Shown one piece after another: positions 8,574-17,011 of a stretch of 64,000 nucleotides of DNA. Origin of the DNA: Dietzia sp032248695 (lineage in GTDB: Bacteria > Actinomycetota > Actinomycetes > Mycobacteriales > Mycobacteriaceae); contig NZ_JAVHXC010000006.1 of the NCBI RefSeq assembly GCF_032248695.1, positions 124,001 to 188,000 on the forward strand, read 5' to 3'. Numbering within the stretch: position 1 is the stretch's first letter; every line of letters starts with the position of its first letter. The translations under genes and the position numbers were made by a program. Under the pieces are notes generated by a model. That model worked only from the letters and a program-made list of their open reading frames with translations. It searched no databases and had not been told where the DNA came from.

Positions 8574-8602
8574 TTGACACACCGCTGCCGTGAACGTAGA
8601 TT
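8574..8602 (+). promoter_or_regulatory. Sigma-70-type promoter of the CHCA-type operon
   Basis: TTGACA (8574-8579), a 17-nt spacer, then TAGATT (8597-8602) is a near-consensus promoter, rare in such GC-rich DNA. Transcription would start near 8609, right at the palindromic operator at 8611-8630. A second inverted repeat (GTGAACGTAGATTCAC, 8590-8605) covers the -10 element. Confidence 0.7.
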
Positions 8603-8610
8603 CACTGCCA

Positions 8611-8630
8611 GTGAGTGACCGCTCATTCAC
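8611..8630. promoter_or_regulatory. Palindromic operator, probable TetR site
   Basis: GTGAGTGACCGCTCATTCAC is a 20-bp palindrome of the form GTGANTGANCGNTCANTCAC (16 of 20 positions symmetric). It overlaps the predicted transcription start of the nine-gene operon that includes a TetR gene (15462-16223), making autorepression by that regulator the simplest reading. Confidence 0.65.
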
Positions 8631-8680
8631 CGGACCCGGAGGCATCCCGAACCGGTGGCAGGTTTCCCGGAGGGCCACGA

Positions 8681-9841
8681 ATGGACTTTTCTCTCGACCA
8701 GGACCAGCGCGACTTCCAGAAGCTCGCGCGCGACTTCCTCGACGCCGAGGTCGTACCCCACCGTGCGGCCTGGGACCGCGCCGAGCAGGTCGACCGGGAC
8801 CTGATCCCGAAGCTCGCCGACCTGGGGTTCTTCGGGCTCACCATCCCCGAGGAATACGGCGGCGCCGGCGGGGACTACATCACCTACTGCCTCGGCATGG
8901 AGGAACTCGGCCGGGCGGACTCCGCCGTCCGCGGGATCGTCTCCGTCTCCATGGGCCTGGTCGGCAAGTCGATCCTGAGCCACGGGACCGAGGAGCAGAA
9001 ACACGAATGGCTGCCCCGGATCGCCTCGGGCGAGGTCCTCGGCTGCTTCGGGCTCACCGAGCCGGGCAACGGCTCCGACCCCGGCACCCTCCGGACCCGG
9101 GCGGTCCGCGACGGGGGCGACTACGTGATCAACGGGTCCAAGGTGTTCATCACCAACGGCACCTGGGCCGACGTCTGCCTCGTGTTCGCACGGACCGGCG
9201 CCGAGGGTGCCCGGGGGATCTCCGCCTTCCTGGTGCCGACCGATGCGCCCGGCTTCGAGCGCACGGAGATCCACGGCAAGCTCGGGCTCCGCGGGCAGGC
9301 CACCGCCGAACTCTCCTTCTCCGACGTCCGGGTCCCCGCCTCCGCCCTCCTCGGCGGCGAAGCCGGGGAGGGAAAGGGCTTCGAGGTGGCCATGGCCTCG
9401 CTCGACAAGGGTCGCGTCTCGGTGGGAGCCGGCTGCGTCGGCATCGCCCAGGGCTGCCTCGAGGAGTCGGTCAGGTACGCCGGCGAACGCCGCCAGTTCG
9501 GGAACCCCATCGCCTCCTACCAGCTCATCCAGGACATGATCGCCCGGATGGCCGTGGACGTGGACGCGGCGCGGCTCCTCACCTGGCGCGCCGCCGACCT
9601 GCTCGAGCGCGGCGAGCCCTTCGGCGTCGAGGCCTCGATGGCCAAGTACCACGCCTCCGAGACCGCCGTCCGCGCCGCCAACGACGCGATCCAGATCTTC
9701 GGCGGATACGGCTACATCGACGAGTACCCGGTCGCCAAGTACATGCGCGACGCCCGGGTCATGACCCTCTACGAGGGCACCAGCCAGATCCAGAAACTCC
9801 TCATCGGACGCGCCGTCACCGGCGTCAGCGCGTTCGTCTGA
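8681..9841 (+). CDS. Acyl-CoA dehydrogenase, AliB-like (probable cyclohexanecarboxyl-CoA dehydrogenase)
   Basis: A 386-residue acyl-CoA dehydrogenase with FAD-binding CFGLTEPGNGSD and VFITNGTWAD segments and the catalytic Glu in MTLYEGTSQIQ. The ATG at 8681 has a CCCGGAGGG ribosome site. As the first gene of an operon encoding BadI, BadH and an AliA-like ligase, it is best read as forming cyclohex-1-ene-1-carboxyl-CoA from cyclohexanecarboxyl-CoA. It could instead act on pimeloyl-CoA; two more dehydrogenases in the operon share these jobs, and sequence alone does not settle which does what. Confidence 0.8.
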   Translation: MDFSLDQDQRDFQKLARDFLDAEVVPHRAAWDRAEQVDRDLIPKLADLGFFGLTIPEEYGGAGGDYITYCLGMEELGRADSAVRGIVSVSMGLVGKSILSHGTEEQKHEWLPRIASGEVLGCFGLTEPGNGSDPGTLRTRAVRDGGDYVINGSKVFITNGTWADVCLVFARTGAEGARGISAFLVPTDAPGFERTEIHGKLGLRGQATAELSFSDVRVPASALLGGEAGEGKGFEVAMASLDKGRVSVGAGCVGIAQGCLEESVRYAGERRQFGNPIASYQLIQDMIARMAVDVDAARLLTWRAADLLERGEPFGVEASMAKYHASETAVRAANDAIQIFGGYGYIDEYPVAKYMRDARVMTLYEGTSQIQKLLIGRAVTGVSAFV

Positions 9842-9888
9842 CCCCGCTTCCCCACGACTCACCCGACACCACGTCAAGGAGAACCATC

Positions 9889-10680
9889 ATGAGCAGGACC
9901 TACTCGGACATCACCTACACCGTCGAGGACCGCGCCGCGATCATCACGATCAACCGGCCCGACCGCTACAACGCGTTCCGCGCCCAGACCGTCGAGGAGC
10001 TCACCTGGGCCTTCCGCGCGGCGATGGCGGACAGCGGCGTCTCCTCGGTCATCCTCACCGGGGCGGGCGACAAGGCATTCTGCACCGGCGGCGACGTCAA
10101 GCAGCGTGCGGAGACGGGCGACTACGGCCCCTCGGAGTCCGGCATGTTCGAGATCGGCTACCTCCACAAGCTCATCCGCGACCTGCCCAAGCCCGTCATC
10201 GCCGCGGTCAACGGCGTGGCCGTCGGTGGCGGCCACGTCCTCCACGTCCTGTGCGACGTCTCGATCGCCGCCGAGAACGCGCGGTTCGGCCAGTCCGGAC
10301 CGAAGGTCGGTTCCTTCGACGCCGGCTTCGGCTCGGCCTACCTGGCCCGGATCGTCGGTGAGAAGAAGGCGCGGGAGATCTGGTTCTGGTGCCGCCTGTA
10401 CTCCGCCCAGGAAGCCCTCGACATGGGGCTGGTCAACAAGGTGGTGCCCGCCGACCAGCTCATGACCGAGGCCAAGCAGTGGGCCGCCGAGGTCGCGGAG
10501 AAGAGCCCCACCGCGATCCGCTTCCTCAAGCAGTCCTTCAACGCCGACACCGACCACCAGGCCGGCTTCTCGAACATGGCGATGACCGCTCTCGACCTGT
10601 TCGCCTCGACGGACGAGGCCCAGGAAGGCGCCCGGGCGTTCGCCGAGAAGCGCCCCGCCGACTTCGCCAAGTACCTCTGA
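9889..10680 (+). CDS. badI: BadI-like 2-ketocyclohexanecarboxyl-CoA hydrolase
   Basis: A 263-residue crotonase-fold protein of the MenB/BadI branch: RPDRYNAFRAQTVEEL, GAGDKAFCTGGDVKQR, the segment GSFDAGFGSAYLARIVG and KKAREIWFWCR are all hallmarks. No menaquinone genes are nearby, whereas badH, aliA-like and acyl-CoA dehydrogenase genes are, so ring-opening hydrolysis of 2-ketocyclohexanecarboxyl-CoA to pimeloyl-CoA is much more likely than naphthoate synthesis. The ATG is preceded by AAGGAGAA. Confidence 0.82.
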   Translation: MSRTYSDITYTVEDRAAIITINRPDRYNAFRAQTVEELTWAFRAAMADSGVSSVILTGAGDKAFCTGGDVKQRAETGDYGPSESGMFEIGYLHKLIRDLPKPVIAAVNGVAVGGGHVLHVLCDVSIAAENARFGQSGPKVGSFDAGFGSAYLARIVGEKKAREIWFWCRLYSAQEALDMGLVNKVVPADQLMTEAKQWAAEVAEKSPTAIRFLKQSFNADTDHQAGFSNMAMTALDLFASTDEAQEGARAFAEKRPADFAKYL

Positions 10681-10713
10681 CCCACCAGCCGACCTGACAA
10701 CCGGGAGACCACC

Positions 10714-11448
10714 ATGACCCACCGAACCGTCCTCGTCACCGGTGCCGCCTCCGGCATCGGGCGCGCCACCGCACTCGCCTTCGCCAGCCGGGGGCACCGG
10801 GTCCTCGCCGTCGACCTCGACGGCGAGGGCGCCCGGGCGACCGCCGCCTCGGACCCCGAGCGCATCACCGCATTCGCCTGCGACATCTCCGACCGCGGGC
10901 AGGTCGAGGCACTCCGGGACGACGTCACCGCGCAGGTCGGAGCCCCGGACGTCCTGGTCAACGCCGCGGGATGGGACCGCACCGACAAGTTCCTCAACGC
11001 GAGCCCTGAATTCGCCGAGAAGGTCGTGTCGATCAACTACATGGGACCCGTCCACCTGGCCTCGGTCTTCCTCCCCGCGATGACCGAGTCCGGCAACGGG
11101 GGGCGGCTGATCTACCTCGCCTCGGACGCCGGCCGCGTGGGCAGCTCCGGGGAGACCATCTACGCCGGGGCGAAGGGCGGCGTCATCGCCCTGACCAAGT
11201 CCCTGGCCCGCGAGATGGCCCGGTACGGGATCACCTGCAACTGCGTGTGCCCCGGCCCCACCGACACCCCGCTCTTCCGCGCACAGGACGAGAAGCTGCA
11301 GGAGGCCCTCATCCGGGCCATCCCGCTCCGTCGGCTCGCCACCCCGGAGGAGGTCGCAGCGCCCGTGCTGTTCTTCGCCTCCGACGACGCCTCCTTCATC
11401 ACCGGCCAGGTCATCAGCGTCAGCGGTGGCCTCACGATGGCGGGCTGA
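10714..11448 (+). CDS. badH: BadH-like 2-hydroxycyclohexanecarboxyl-CoA dehydrogenase (SDR)
   Basis: A 244-residue classical short-chain dehydrogenase: TGAASGIG cofactor loop (residues 10-17), NAAGWD, catalytic Ser and the YAGAKGG motif. Stretches LASDAGRVGSSGETIYAG and FITGQVISVSGGLTM closely match Rhodopseudomonas BadH as I recall it, beyond general SDR similarity. It would oxidise 2-hydroxycyclohexanecarboxyl-CoA to the 2-keto ester used by BadI, encoded directly upstream. The GGGAGA ribosome site lies before the ATG. The gene abuts the ligase gene with a 1-bp gap. Confidence 0.85.
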   Translation: MTHRTVLVTGAASGIGRATALAFASRGHRVLAVDLDGEGARATAASDPERITAFACDISDRGQVEALRDDVTAQVGAPDVLVNAAGWDRTDKFLNASPEFAEKVVSINYMGPVHLASVFLPAMTESGNGGRLIYLASDAGRVGSSGETIYAGAKGGVIALTKSLAREMARYGITCNCVCPGPTDTPLFRAQDEKLQEALIRAIPLRRLATPEEVAAPVLFFASDDASFITGQVISVSGGLTMAG

Positions 11449-11449
11449 C

Positions 11450-13120
11450 ATGGAATACGATCCCGCACCGTACCGCCGGTTCTTCGAGAAGGACGTCACC
11501 TACATCAACGCGTTCTGGCGCAACACGCGCCGGTACGCACACCGGCCCGCACTCACCGAGCCGGACGGCGCGACGCTCACCTACGCCGAGCTGGGCACCC
11601 GCGTCCGCCGCGTCGCCTCGGGACTGCTGGCGGCCGGCGTCGGCCCCGGCGACGTCGTCGCGTACCAACTGTTCAACGGCGTCGAGTTCGCCGAGCTGTA
11701 CCTGGCGACCCAGGCGATCGGCGCGGTGGGCTCGCCCGTCAACTTCCGGCTCGCCGCCGGGGAGACCGCGTACATCCTCGGGCTCAGCGCCCCCAAGGCG
11801 TTCGTCTACGACACCTCGCTGAACGAGATGGTCACTGAGGTCTTCGACCACGCCACCCACCGGCCCGCGCTCATCGTCGGCGTGGGCGACCCCCCCGCCG
11901 TCGAGGCCGCCGGCAGCACGACCATCGCGTGGTCGGATCTGGCGGCGGAGGAGGTCGATCTCCCGGACACCGGCGTCACGGTGTGGGACGAGACCACCCG
12001 GCTCTACACCAGCGGGACGACGGGCATGCCCAAGGCCGTGCCGATGAACAACATGATCGAGGTCTTCTCGGCCCACGACGTGATCATGCACTTCCCCCTC
12101 TCGCCGGAGGACACCACGCTCAACATGACCCCGTGGTTCCACCGCGGCGGCCTCTACTCCGGCGGCCCCAACCCGACCTTCTACGTGGGCGGCCGGGTGA
12201 TCCCCCTGCGTGCGTTCGAACCCGGACTCACTCTGGATCTGGTCGAACGCGAGAGCGTCACGTTCCTCATCGGCGCGCCGACCAACCTCGCCATGCTCGC
12301 CGCCGAACAGGAGCGGCGACCTCGCGACCTGTCCTCTCTGCGCGGGATCGTCACCATGGGGTCGCCCCTCGAGCGGGAGGCAGCCCTGCGCTACCAGGAG
12401 GTGCTGAACCCCCGGATCTTCAACGGGTACGGCACCACCGAGGGTTTCTGGAACACCTTCCTGCGGCCCGGCGACGTGGCCGCCAAGGCCGGCACGGCCG
12501 GCAGCGCCTGTATCGACGACGACGTCCGGGTGGTCCGCCTGTTCGAGGACCGCCTGGCCGAGCCGCACGAGACCGTGGACCGCGACGGCGAGGACGTGGG
12601 CGAGGTGATCATCCGCTCCCCCAAGTGCGCGAACACCTACTTCAACGCCTCGGACAAGGAGAACGCGAAGTTCAACAACGGCTGGCTCCACATCGGCGAC
12701 CTCGCCACCTGGGATGCCGAGGAGTTCGTCACGATCGTCGGCCGGAAGGACGACATGTTCGTCTCCGGCGGGGAGAACGTCCATCCGGTCCAGGTCGAGG
12801 AAGCGCTCAACAGCCACGACGGGGTGAGCGACTCACTCGTCGTGGGTGTCCCGCACGCCAAGTGGGGCCGGATGGTCGTCGCCTTCATCGTGCCGGCGCC
12901 CGGGGCCGACCTCACCGCGGAGGAACTCGACGCCCACTGCCGTGCCCACCCCATGCTCTCGGACTTCAAACGCCCCCGCGCCTACCGGTTCACCGACTCG
13001 CTGCCGGTCACCGCGACGGGCAAGAAGGTCCACTACAAGGCCTCACGCCAGGCCGCCCACGACTACGAAGCGGGCCTGTTCACCGACACACCCGCCGCCC
13101 ACACCGCCACGAGGAGCTGA
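11450..13120 (+). CDS. AMP-forming acyl-CoA ligase, AliA-like (cyclohexanecarboxylate-CoA ligase)
   Basis: A 556-residue ANL-superfamily ligase with the P-loop YTSGTTGMPKAVPMN (near residue 185), NGYGTTEGFW (near 325), GDLATWD (near 418) and the C-terminal Lys region TATGKKVHYKA. The P-loop has KAV where KGV is usual. ATG at 11450 starts 2 nt after the badH stop. In this operon the likely substrate is cyclohexanecarboxylate or a related alicyclic acid, activating it for the dehydrogenase/BadK/BadH/BadI steps. Specificity is inferred from context. Confidence 0.8.
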   Translation: MEYDPAPYRRFFEKDVTYINAFWRNTRRYAHRPALTEPDGATLTYAELGTRVRRVASGLLAAGVGPGDVVAYQLFNGVEFAELYLATQAIGAVGSPVNFRLAAGETAYILGLSAPKAFVYDTSLNEMVTEVFDHATHRPALIVGVGDPPAVEAAGSTTIAWSDLAAEEVDLPDTGVTVWDETTRLYTSGTTGMPKAVPMNNMIEVFSAHDVIMHFPLSPEDTTLNMTPWFHRGGLYSGGPNPTFYVGGRVIPLRAFEPGLTLDLVERESVTFLIGAPTNLAMLAAEQERRPRDLSSLRGIVTMGSPLEREAALRYQEVLNPRIFNGYGTTEGFWNTFLRPGDVAAKAGTAGSACIDDDVRVVRLFEDRLAEPHETVDRDGEDVGEVIIRSPKCANTYFNASDKENAKFNNGWLHIGDLATWDAEEFVTIVGRKDDMFVSGGENVHPVQVEEALNSHDGVSDSLVVGVPHAKWGRMVVAFIVPAPGADLTAEELDAHCRAHPMLSDFKRPRAYRFTDSLPVTATGKKVHYKASRQAAHDYEAGLFTDTPAAHTATRS

Positions 13121-13123
13121 CCA

Positions 13124-14317
13124 GTGACGCGCACTCTCTCCGCACCCCCCACCTTCGATCCCGTGGACCCCCTGTCCCTGGACTCGCTGCTCTCCGACGA
13201 CGAACTCGCCGTCCGCGACACCGTCCGCCGGTTCTGCCAGGAGCACGTGACCCCCTACGTCGCCGACTGGTTCGAGGCCGGGGACCTCCCCGGCTACCGG
13301 GAGCTCATGAAGGGCTTCGGCGAGCTCGGCGTCCTGGGCATGCACCTGGACGGTTACGACTGCCCCGGGGCCTCGGCGGTCCACTACGGCCGGGCCGGCC
13401 TCGAGCTCGAGGCCGCCGACTCGGGTATCCGGTCGCTGGTCTCCGTGCAGGGATCGCTGGCGATGTTCTCCATCTACAACTGCGGGACGGAAGAACAGAA
13501 GGAGCGTTGGCTGCCCGGGATGGCCGCCGGCGAGATCATCGGCTGCTTCGGTCTCACCGAGCCCGACGTGGGTTCCGACCCCGCCGCGATGAAGACGCGG
13601 GCCCGCCGCGACGGCGACGACTGGATACTCGACGGGCGCAAGATGTGGATCACCAACGGGTCGATCGCCGACGTCGCGGTGGTCTGGGCCCGGACCGAGG
13701 AGGGGATCCGGGGCTTCATCGTCCCCACCGACACCCCCGGGTTCCAGGGCAACACCATCCATCACAAGCTCTCGCTCCGCGCATCGGTCACCGGCGAACT
13801 GGTCCTCGACGGGGTCCGACTCCCCGCGGACGCGGTCATGCCGGAGGTCGTCGGCGTCAAGGCCCCGCTGTCGTCCCTCTCCGAGGCCCGCTACGGGATC
13901 ATCTGGGGGGCCATGGGTGCGGCGCGGTCGGCCTGGGAGGCCGCGCGCGACTACTCAGTCCAGCGCACGCAGTTCGGCAGGCCGATCGCCGGATTCCAGC
14001 TCACCCAGGCCAAGCTCGCCGACATGGCCGTCGAGCTGCACAAGGGTCAGCTGCTCTCGCTGCACCTCGGTCGTCTCAAGGACGGGCCGGGACTCAGGCC
14101 CGAGCAGGTGAGCTTCGGCAAGCTCAACAACACCCGAGAGGCCCTCGAGATCTGTCGGACCTCGCGGACGATCCTCGGGGGCAACGGCATCTCGCTCGAG
14201 TACCCGGTGATCCGCCACATGGTGAACCTCGAGTCGGTGCTCACCTACGAGGGCACGCCGGAGATGCACCAGCTGGTGCTCGGACAGGCCTTCACCGGCC
14301 AGAATGCGTTCCGATGA
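13124..14317 (+). CDS. gcdH: Glutaryl-CoA dehydrogenase-like acyl-CoA dehydrogenase
   Basis: A 397-residue protein matching the glutaryl-CoA dehydrogenase branch: the IRSLVSVQGSLAMF segment (its Arg corresponds to the residue that binds the substrate carboxylate), GCFGLTEPDVGSDP, and the C-terminal YPVIRHMVNLESVLTYEGT with the catalytic Glu. Known GcdH enzymes dehydrogenate and decarboxylate glutaryl-CoA to crotonyl-CoA, exactly what beta-oxidation of pimeloyl-CoA would need. GTG start at 13124 with a GAGGAG ribosome site; the stop overlaps the next start (ATGA). Confidence 0.8.
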   Translation: MTRTLSAPPTFDPVDPLSLDSLLSDDELAVRDTVRRFCQEHVTPYVADWFEAGDLPGYRELMKGFGELGVLGMHLDGYDCPGASAVHYGRAGLELEAADSGIRSLVSVQGSLAMFSIYNCGTEEQKERWLPGMAAGEIIGCFGLTEPDVGSDPAAMKTRARRDGDDWILDGRKMWITNGSIADVAVVWARTEEGIRGFIVPTDTPGFQGNTIHHKLSLRASVTGELVLDGVRLPADAVMPEVVGVKAPLSSLSEARYGIIWGAMGAARSAWEAARDYSVQRTQFGRPIAGFQLTQAKLADMAVELHKGQLLSLHLGRLKDGPGLRPEQVSFGKLNNTREALEICRTSRTILGGNGISLEYPVIRHMVNLESVLTYEGTPEMHQLVLGQAFTGQNAFR

Positions 14318-15462
14318 GCGCCCGGGCGGGCTATGAGCCCGAACATCACGCGGTCCGCGAGGTCGCCCGGGGCTTCGTCACCTCGGTGATCGAGCCCCGG
14401 CACGAGGAATGGGAGGCCGCACACGGGATCGACCGCTCGCTGTTCACCGAGGCCGGCACGCTGGGACTGCTGGGCTTCTCCGTCCCGGAGGAGCACGGAG
14501 GACCCGGCGTCGAGGACTACCGGTACAACGCCGTTCTCATCGACGAGGTCGCACGCTCCGGCGCGGCAGCCGAGGCGATCGCCTTCTCCCTGCAGAACGA
14601 CGTGGTCCTGCCGTACCTGACGGACCTGACCACGCAGGAGCAGAAGGCGCGCTGGCTCCCCGGCGTCGTGTCGGGCGAGACGATCCTCGGGATCGCGATG
14701 ACCGAACCCGGCACCGGTTCGGACCTGACCGGGATCCGGACGTCCGCCGTCCGGGACGGCGACTCGTACGTGGTCAACGGCGCCAAGACCTTCATCTCGA
14801 ACGGCCAGAACGGCGACCTGTTCGTCGTGGCGGTGCGCACGTCGCCTGACCGACACGGCGGGCTGTCCCTGCTCGTCGTGGACGCCGACACCCCCGGCTT
14901 CCAGCGGGGCCGCAACCTGGACAAGATCGGGCTGCACGCGCAGGACACCTCGGAGCTGAGCTTCACCGACATGCGTGTGCCGGTGGAGAACCTCCTCGGC
15001 TCGGAGGGCGACGGCTTCGGCCACCTGGTCCACAATCTGCCCCAGGAGCGCCTCTCCCTGTCCGTGGGCGCGGTCGCCGCGGCCGAGGGGGTCTTCGCCA
15101 GGACCATCGAGTACGTCCGGGATCGCAAGGCCTTCGGTTCGCCCGTCTCGGAGTTCCAGAACACCCGGTTCGTCCTGGCCCAGATCTCCACCGAGCTCGA
15201 CCTCGCGCGCACCTACCTCGAGGACTGCATCGCCGAGCACGTCTCGGGGCAGCTCTCGCCGGCCCGCGCCGCCAGGCTCAAGCTGTGGACCACCGAGCTG
15301 CAGGTCAGCGTCGCCGACAGGTGCCTGCAGCTGCACGGCGGGTACGGGTACATGCGCGAGTACCCGGTCTCCAGAGCCTTCGTCGACGCGCGGATCCAGA
15401 CCATCTACGGCGGGACGAGCGAGATCATGAAGACGATCATCGCCAAGGACCTGGAGCTCTGA
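14314..15462 (+). CDS. Acyl-CoA dehydrogenase, long-chain/LCAD-like branch
   Basis: A 382-residue acyl-CoA dehydrogenase. At the usual C-terminal catalytic position it has IYGGTSEIM (Gly, not Glu), as in the LCAD/isovaleryl branch, where the base lies in the middle of the protein. A Glu in AVAAAEGVF, after NLPQERLSLS, aligns with that alternative base. It overlaps gcdH (ATGA) and the TetR gene (TGATG). Pimeloyl-CoA or cyclohexanecarboxyl-CoA are candidate substrates. Confidence 0.8.
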   Translation: MSARAGYEPEHHAVREVARGFVTSVIEPRHEEWEAAHGIDRSLFTEAGTLGLLGFSVPEEHGGPGVEDYRYNAVLIDEVARSGAAAEAIAFSLQNDVVLPYLTDLTTQEQKARWLPGVVSGETILGIAMTEPGTGSDLTGIRTSAVRDGDSYVVNGAKTFISNGQNGDLFVVAVRTSPDRHGGLSLLVVDADTPGFQRGRNLDKIGLHAQDTSELSFTDMRVPVENLLGSEGDGFGHLVHNLPQERLSLSVGAVAAAEGVFARTIEYVRDRKAFGSPVSEFQNTRFVLAQISTELDLARTYLEDCIAEHVSGQLSPARAARLKLWTTELQVSVADRCLQLHGGYGYMREYPVSRAFVDARIQTIYGGTSEIMKTIIAKDLEL

Positions 15463-16223
15463 TGACGCGCACCGTGGTGCATTACGGTGATGAACCGACC
15501 CTCACCACCAGATCAGGCGGGGAGCTCGACGAGAGGACCACACCGCTGATGACCGCCTCATCCAAGGACCACGAAGTCGATGCCGTGGTGCGTCGGGCCC
15601 GGGTCTCCTCCCGCCGCCGGCAGCTGCTCGACGCCGCCGTGGCCGTGATGGAGCGCACCGGCTTCCACCAGATGTCGATGCAGGCACTCGCCGATGAAGC
15701 GCAGGTCAGCGTGGGCCTGATCTACAAGTACTTCGACAGCAAGGAAGAGATCCTTCTCGACGCCATCGTGGGGATCCTCGAGGCGTTCTCCGATCAGCTC
15801 GCCCCGGCCATGGAGGCCGCCGGCGAGGACCCCGTGGACCGGATCGCCGCCGGGTTCGACAGGTACGTCCGGATCATCGACGCCAACCGCCACGCGGTGG
15901 CGCTCACGTACCGGGAGAGCCGGACCCTGCCCCCCGAGGGCCGGGCACGGATCATGGAACTCGAGGTGGCCACGGCCGCGCCGTTGCGCGCGGCGGTCGA
16001 GTCCGGCATCGCCGCCGGCGTCTTCGCCGCCGTCGACGTGGACCTGATGGTCTACGACCTCGTCATGCTCGCCCACGCCTGGGCGCTCAAGCACTGGCAC
16101 TTCGGTCGTCTCTACGACCTCGACACCTACATCCACAAGCAGTTGCGGTTCGCGTTCAACACCCTCATCCCCGTTGACGGACGCGGGCCCTACCAGCACT
16201 ACTTCACCCCGGAGCTGACATGA
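15462..16223 (+). CDS. TetR-family regulator of the CHCA-type operon
   Basis: TetR/AcrR repressor: HTH near residues 47-90 (RRRQLLDAAVAVMERTGFHQMS, then VSVGLIYKYFDSKEEIL) and a C-terminal ligand domain. The ATG at 15462 overlaps the preceding stop (TGATG), giving 253 residues; an in-frame ATG at 15549 would give 224. It sits inside the operon, overlapping its neighbours on both sides, so it would be induced with the pathway. It probably binds the 20-bp palindrome at 8611-8630, with an acyl-CoA intermediate as a likely effector. Confidence 0.8.
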   Translation: MTRTVVHYGDEPTLTTRSGGELDERTTPLMTASSKDHEVDAVVRRARVSSRRRQLLDAAVAVMERTGFHQMSMQALADEAQVSVGLIYKYFDSKEEILLDAIVGILEAFSDQLAPAMEAAGEDPVDRIAAGFDRYVRIIDANRHAVALTYRESRTLPPEGRARIMELEVATAAPLRAAVESGIAAGVFAAVDVDLMVYDLVMLAHAWALKHWHFGRLYDLDTYIHKQLRFAFNTLIPVDGRGPYQHYFTPELT

Positions 16224-17011
16224 CCTCCACCCTGCCCCAGACCTCCACCCTCGACGTCGCGATCTCGGACGGGATCTGCGTGGTCACCGTCGACCGCCCT
16301 GAGGTGCGTAACGCCCTCTCCGCGGACGTCATCGCCGACCTCACCGCCGTACTGGACCGGGTGGGCGACGACGACGAGGTCTCCGTCCTCGTCTTCACCG
16401 GCGCCGGCGACAAGGCGTTCATCGCAGGTGCCGACATCACCCAGCTGCAGCACTACACCCCGTCCACCGCGTTGGACTCCGCGATGCAGCGCGCCTTCGA
16501 CGCGATCGAGGCGTTCCCCAAGCCGACCATCGCCGCGATCAACGGTTTCGCGTTGGGCGGCGGGTGCGAGCTCGCCATGGCGTGCGATATCCGCATCGCC
16601 TCCGAGCGGGCGAAGCTGGGCCTGCCGGAGGCCAACCTCGCCGTGCTGCCCGGTGCGGGCGGGACCCAGAGACTGGCCCGGTTGGTGGGAACCGGCCGGG
16701 CGATCGAGATGATCCTCACCGGGCGCTTCATCGACGCGGAGGAGGCGTTGGGGATCGGACTGGTGACCTCGGTGACCGCGCCGGACGAGCTGATGGCCGC
16801 CGCGTACGAGACCGCGGCGGCGATCGCGGCCAAGGGGCCGCTGGCCGTCCGTCTGGCCAAGTTGGTCGTCCGCTCCGGGATGGACGCCGACCAGCGCACC
16901 GGCCTGGTGATCGAGCGCCTGGCGCAGGCCGTCCTCTACGGCAGTGAGGACAAGGCCGAGGGCACCGCCGCCTTCCTCGGCAAGCGGACCGCCGAGTTCG
17001 CGGGGCGGTGA
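16220..17011 (+). CDS. Enoyl-CoA hydratase (BadK-like / crotonase)
   Basis: A 263-residue crotonase-family hydratase. Both catalytic Glu residues are present (GGGCELAMACD and LPEANLAVLPGAGG), and the oxyanion-hole segments GAGDKAFIAGADI and ALGGGCE are intact, so hydratase activity is expected. In context it may hydrate cyclohex-1-ene-1-carboxyl-CoA (BadK role), the dehydropimeloyl-CoA intermediate and crotonyl-CoA. Overlaps the TetR gene (ATGA) and the next gene (GTGA). Confidence 0.85.
   Translation: MTSTLPQTSTLDVAISDGICVVTVDRPEVRNALSADVIADLTAVLDRVGDDDEVSVLVFTGAGDKAFIAGADITQLQHYTPSTALDSAMQRAFDAIEAFPKPTIAAINGFALGGGCELAMACDIRIASERAKLGLPEANLAVLPGAGGTQRLARLVGTGRAIEMILTGRFIDAEEALGIGLVTSVTAPDELMAAAYETAAAIAAKGPLAVRLAKLVVRSGMDADQRTGLVIERLAQAVLYGSEDKAEGTAAFLGKRTAEFAGR

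Noticed and set aside
9889..10680. MenB (1,4-dihydroxy-2-naphthoyl-CoA synthase)
   Set aside because: The protein has the MenB/BadI branch signatures, but no other men genes are near and badH, a CoA ligase and acyl-CoA dehydrogenase genes surround it.
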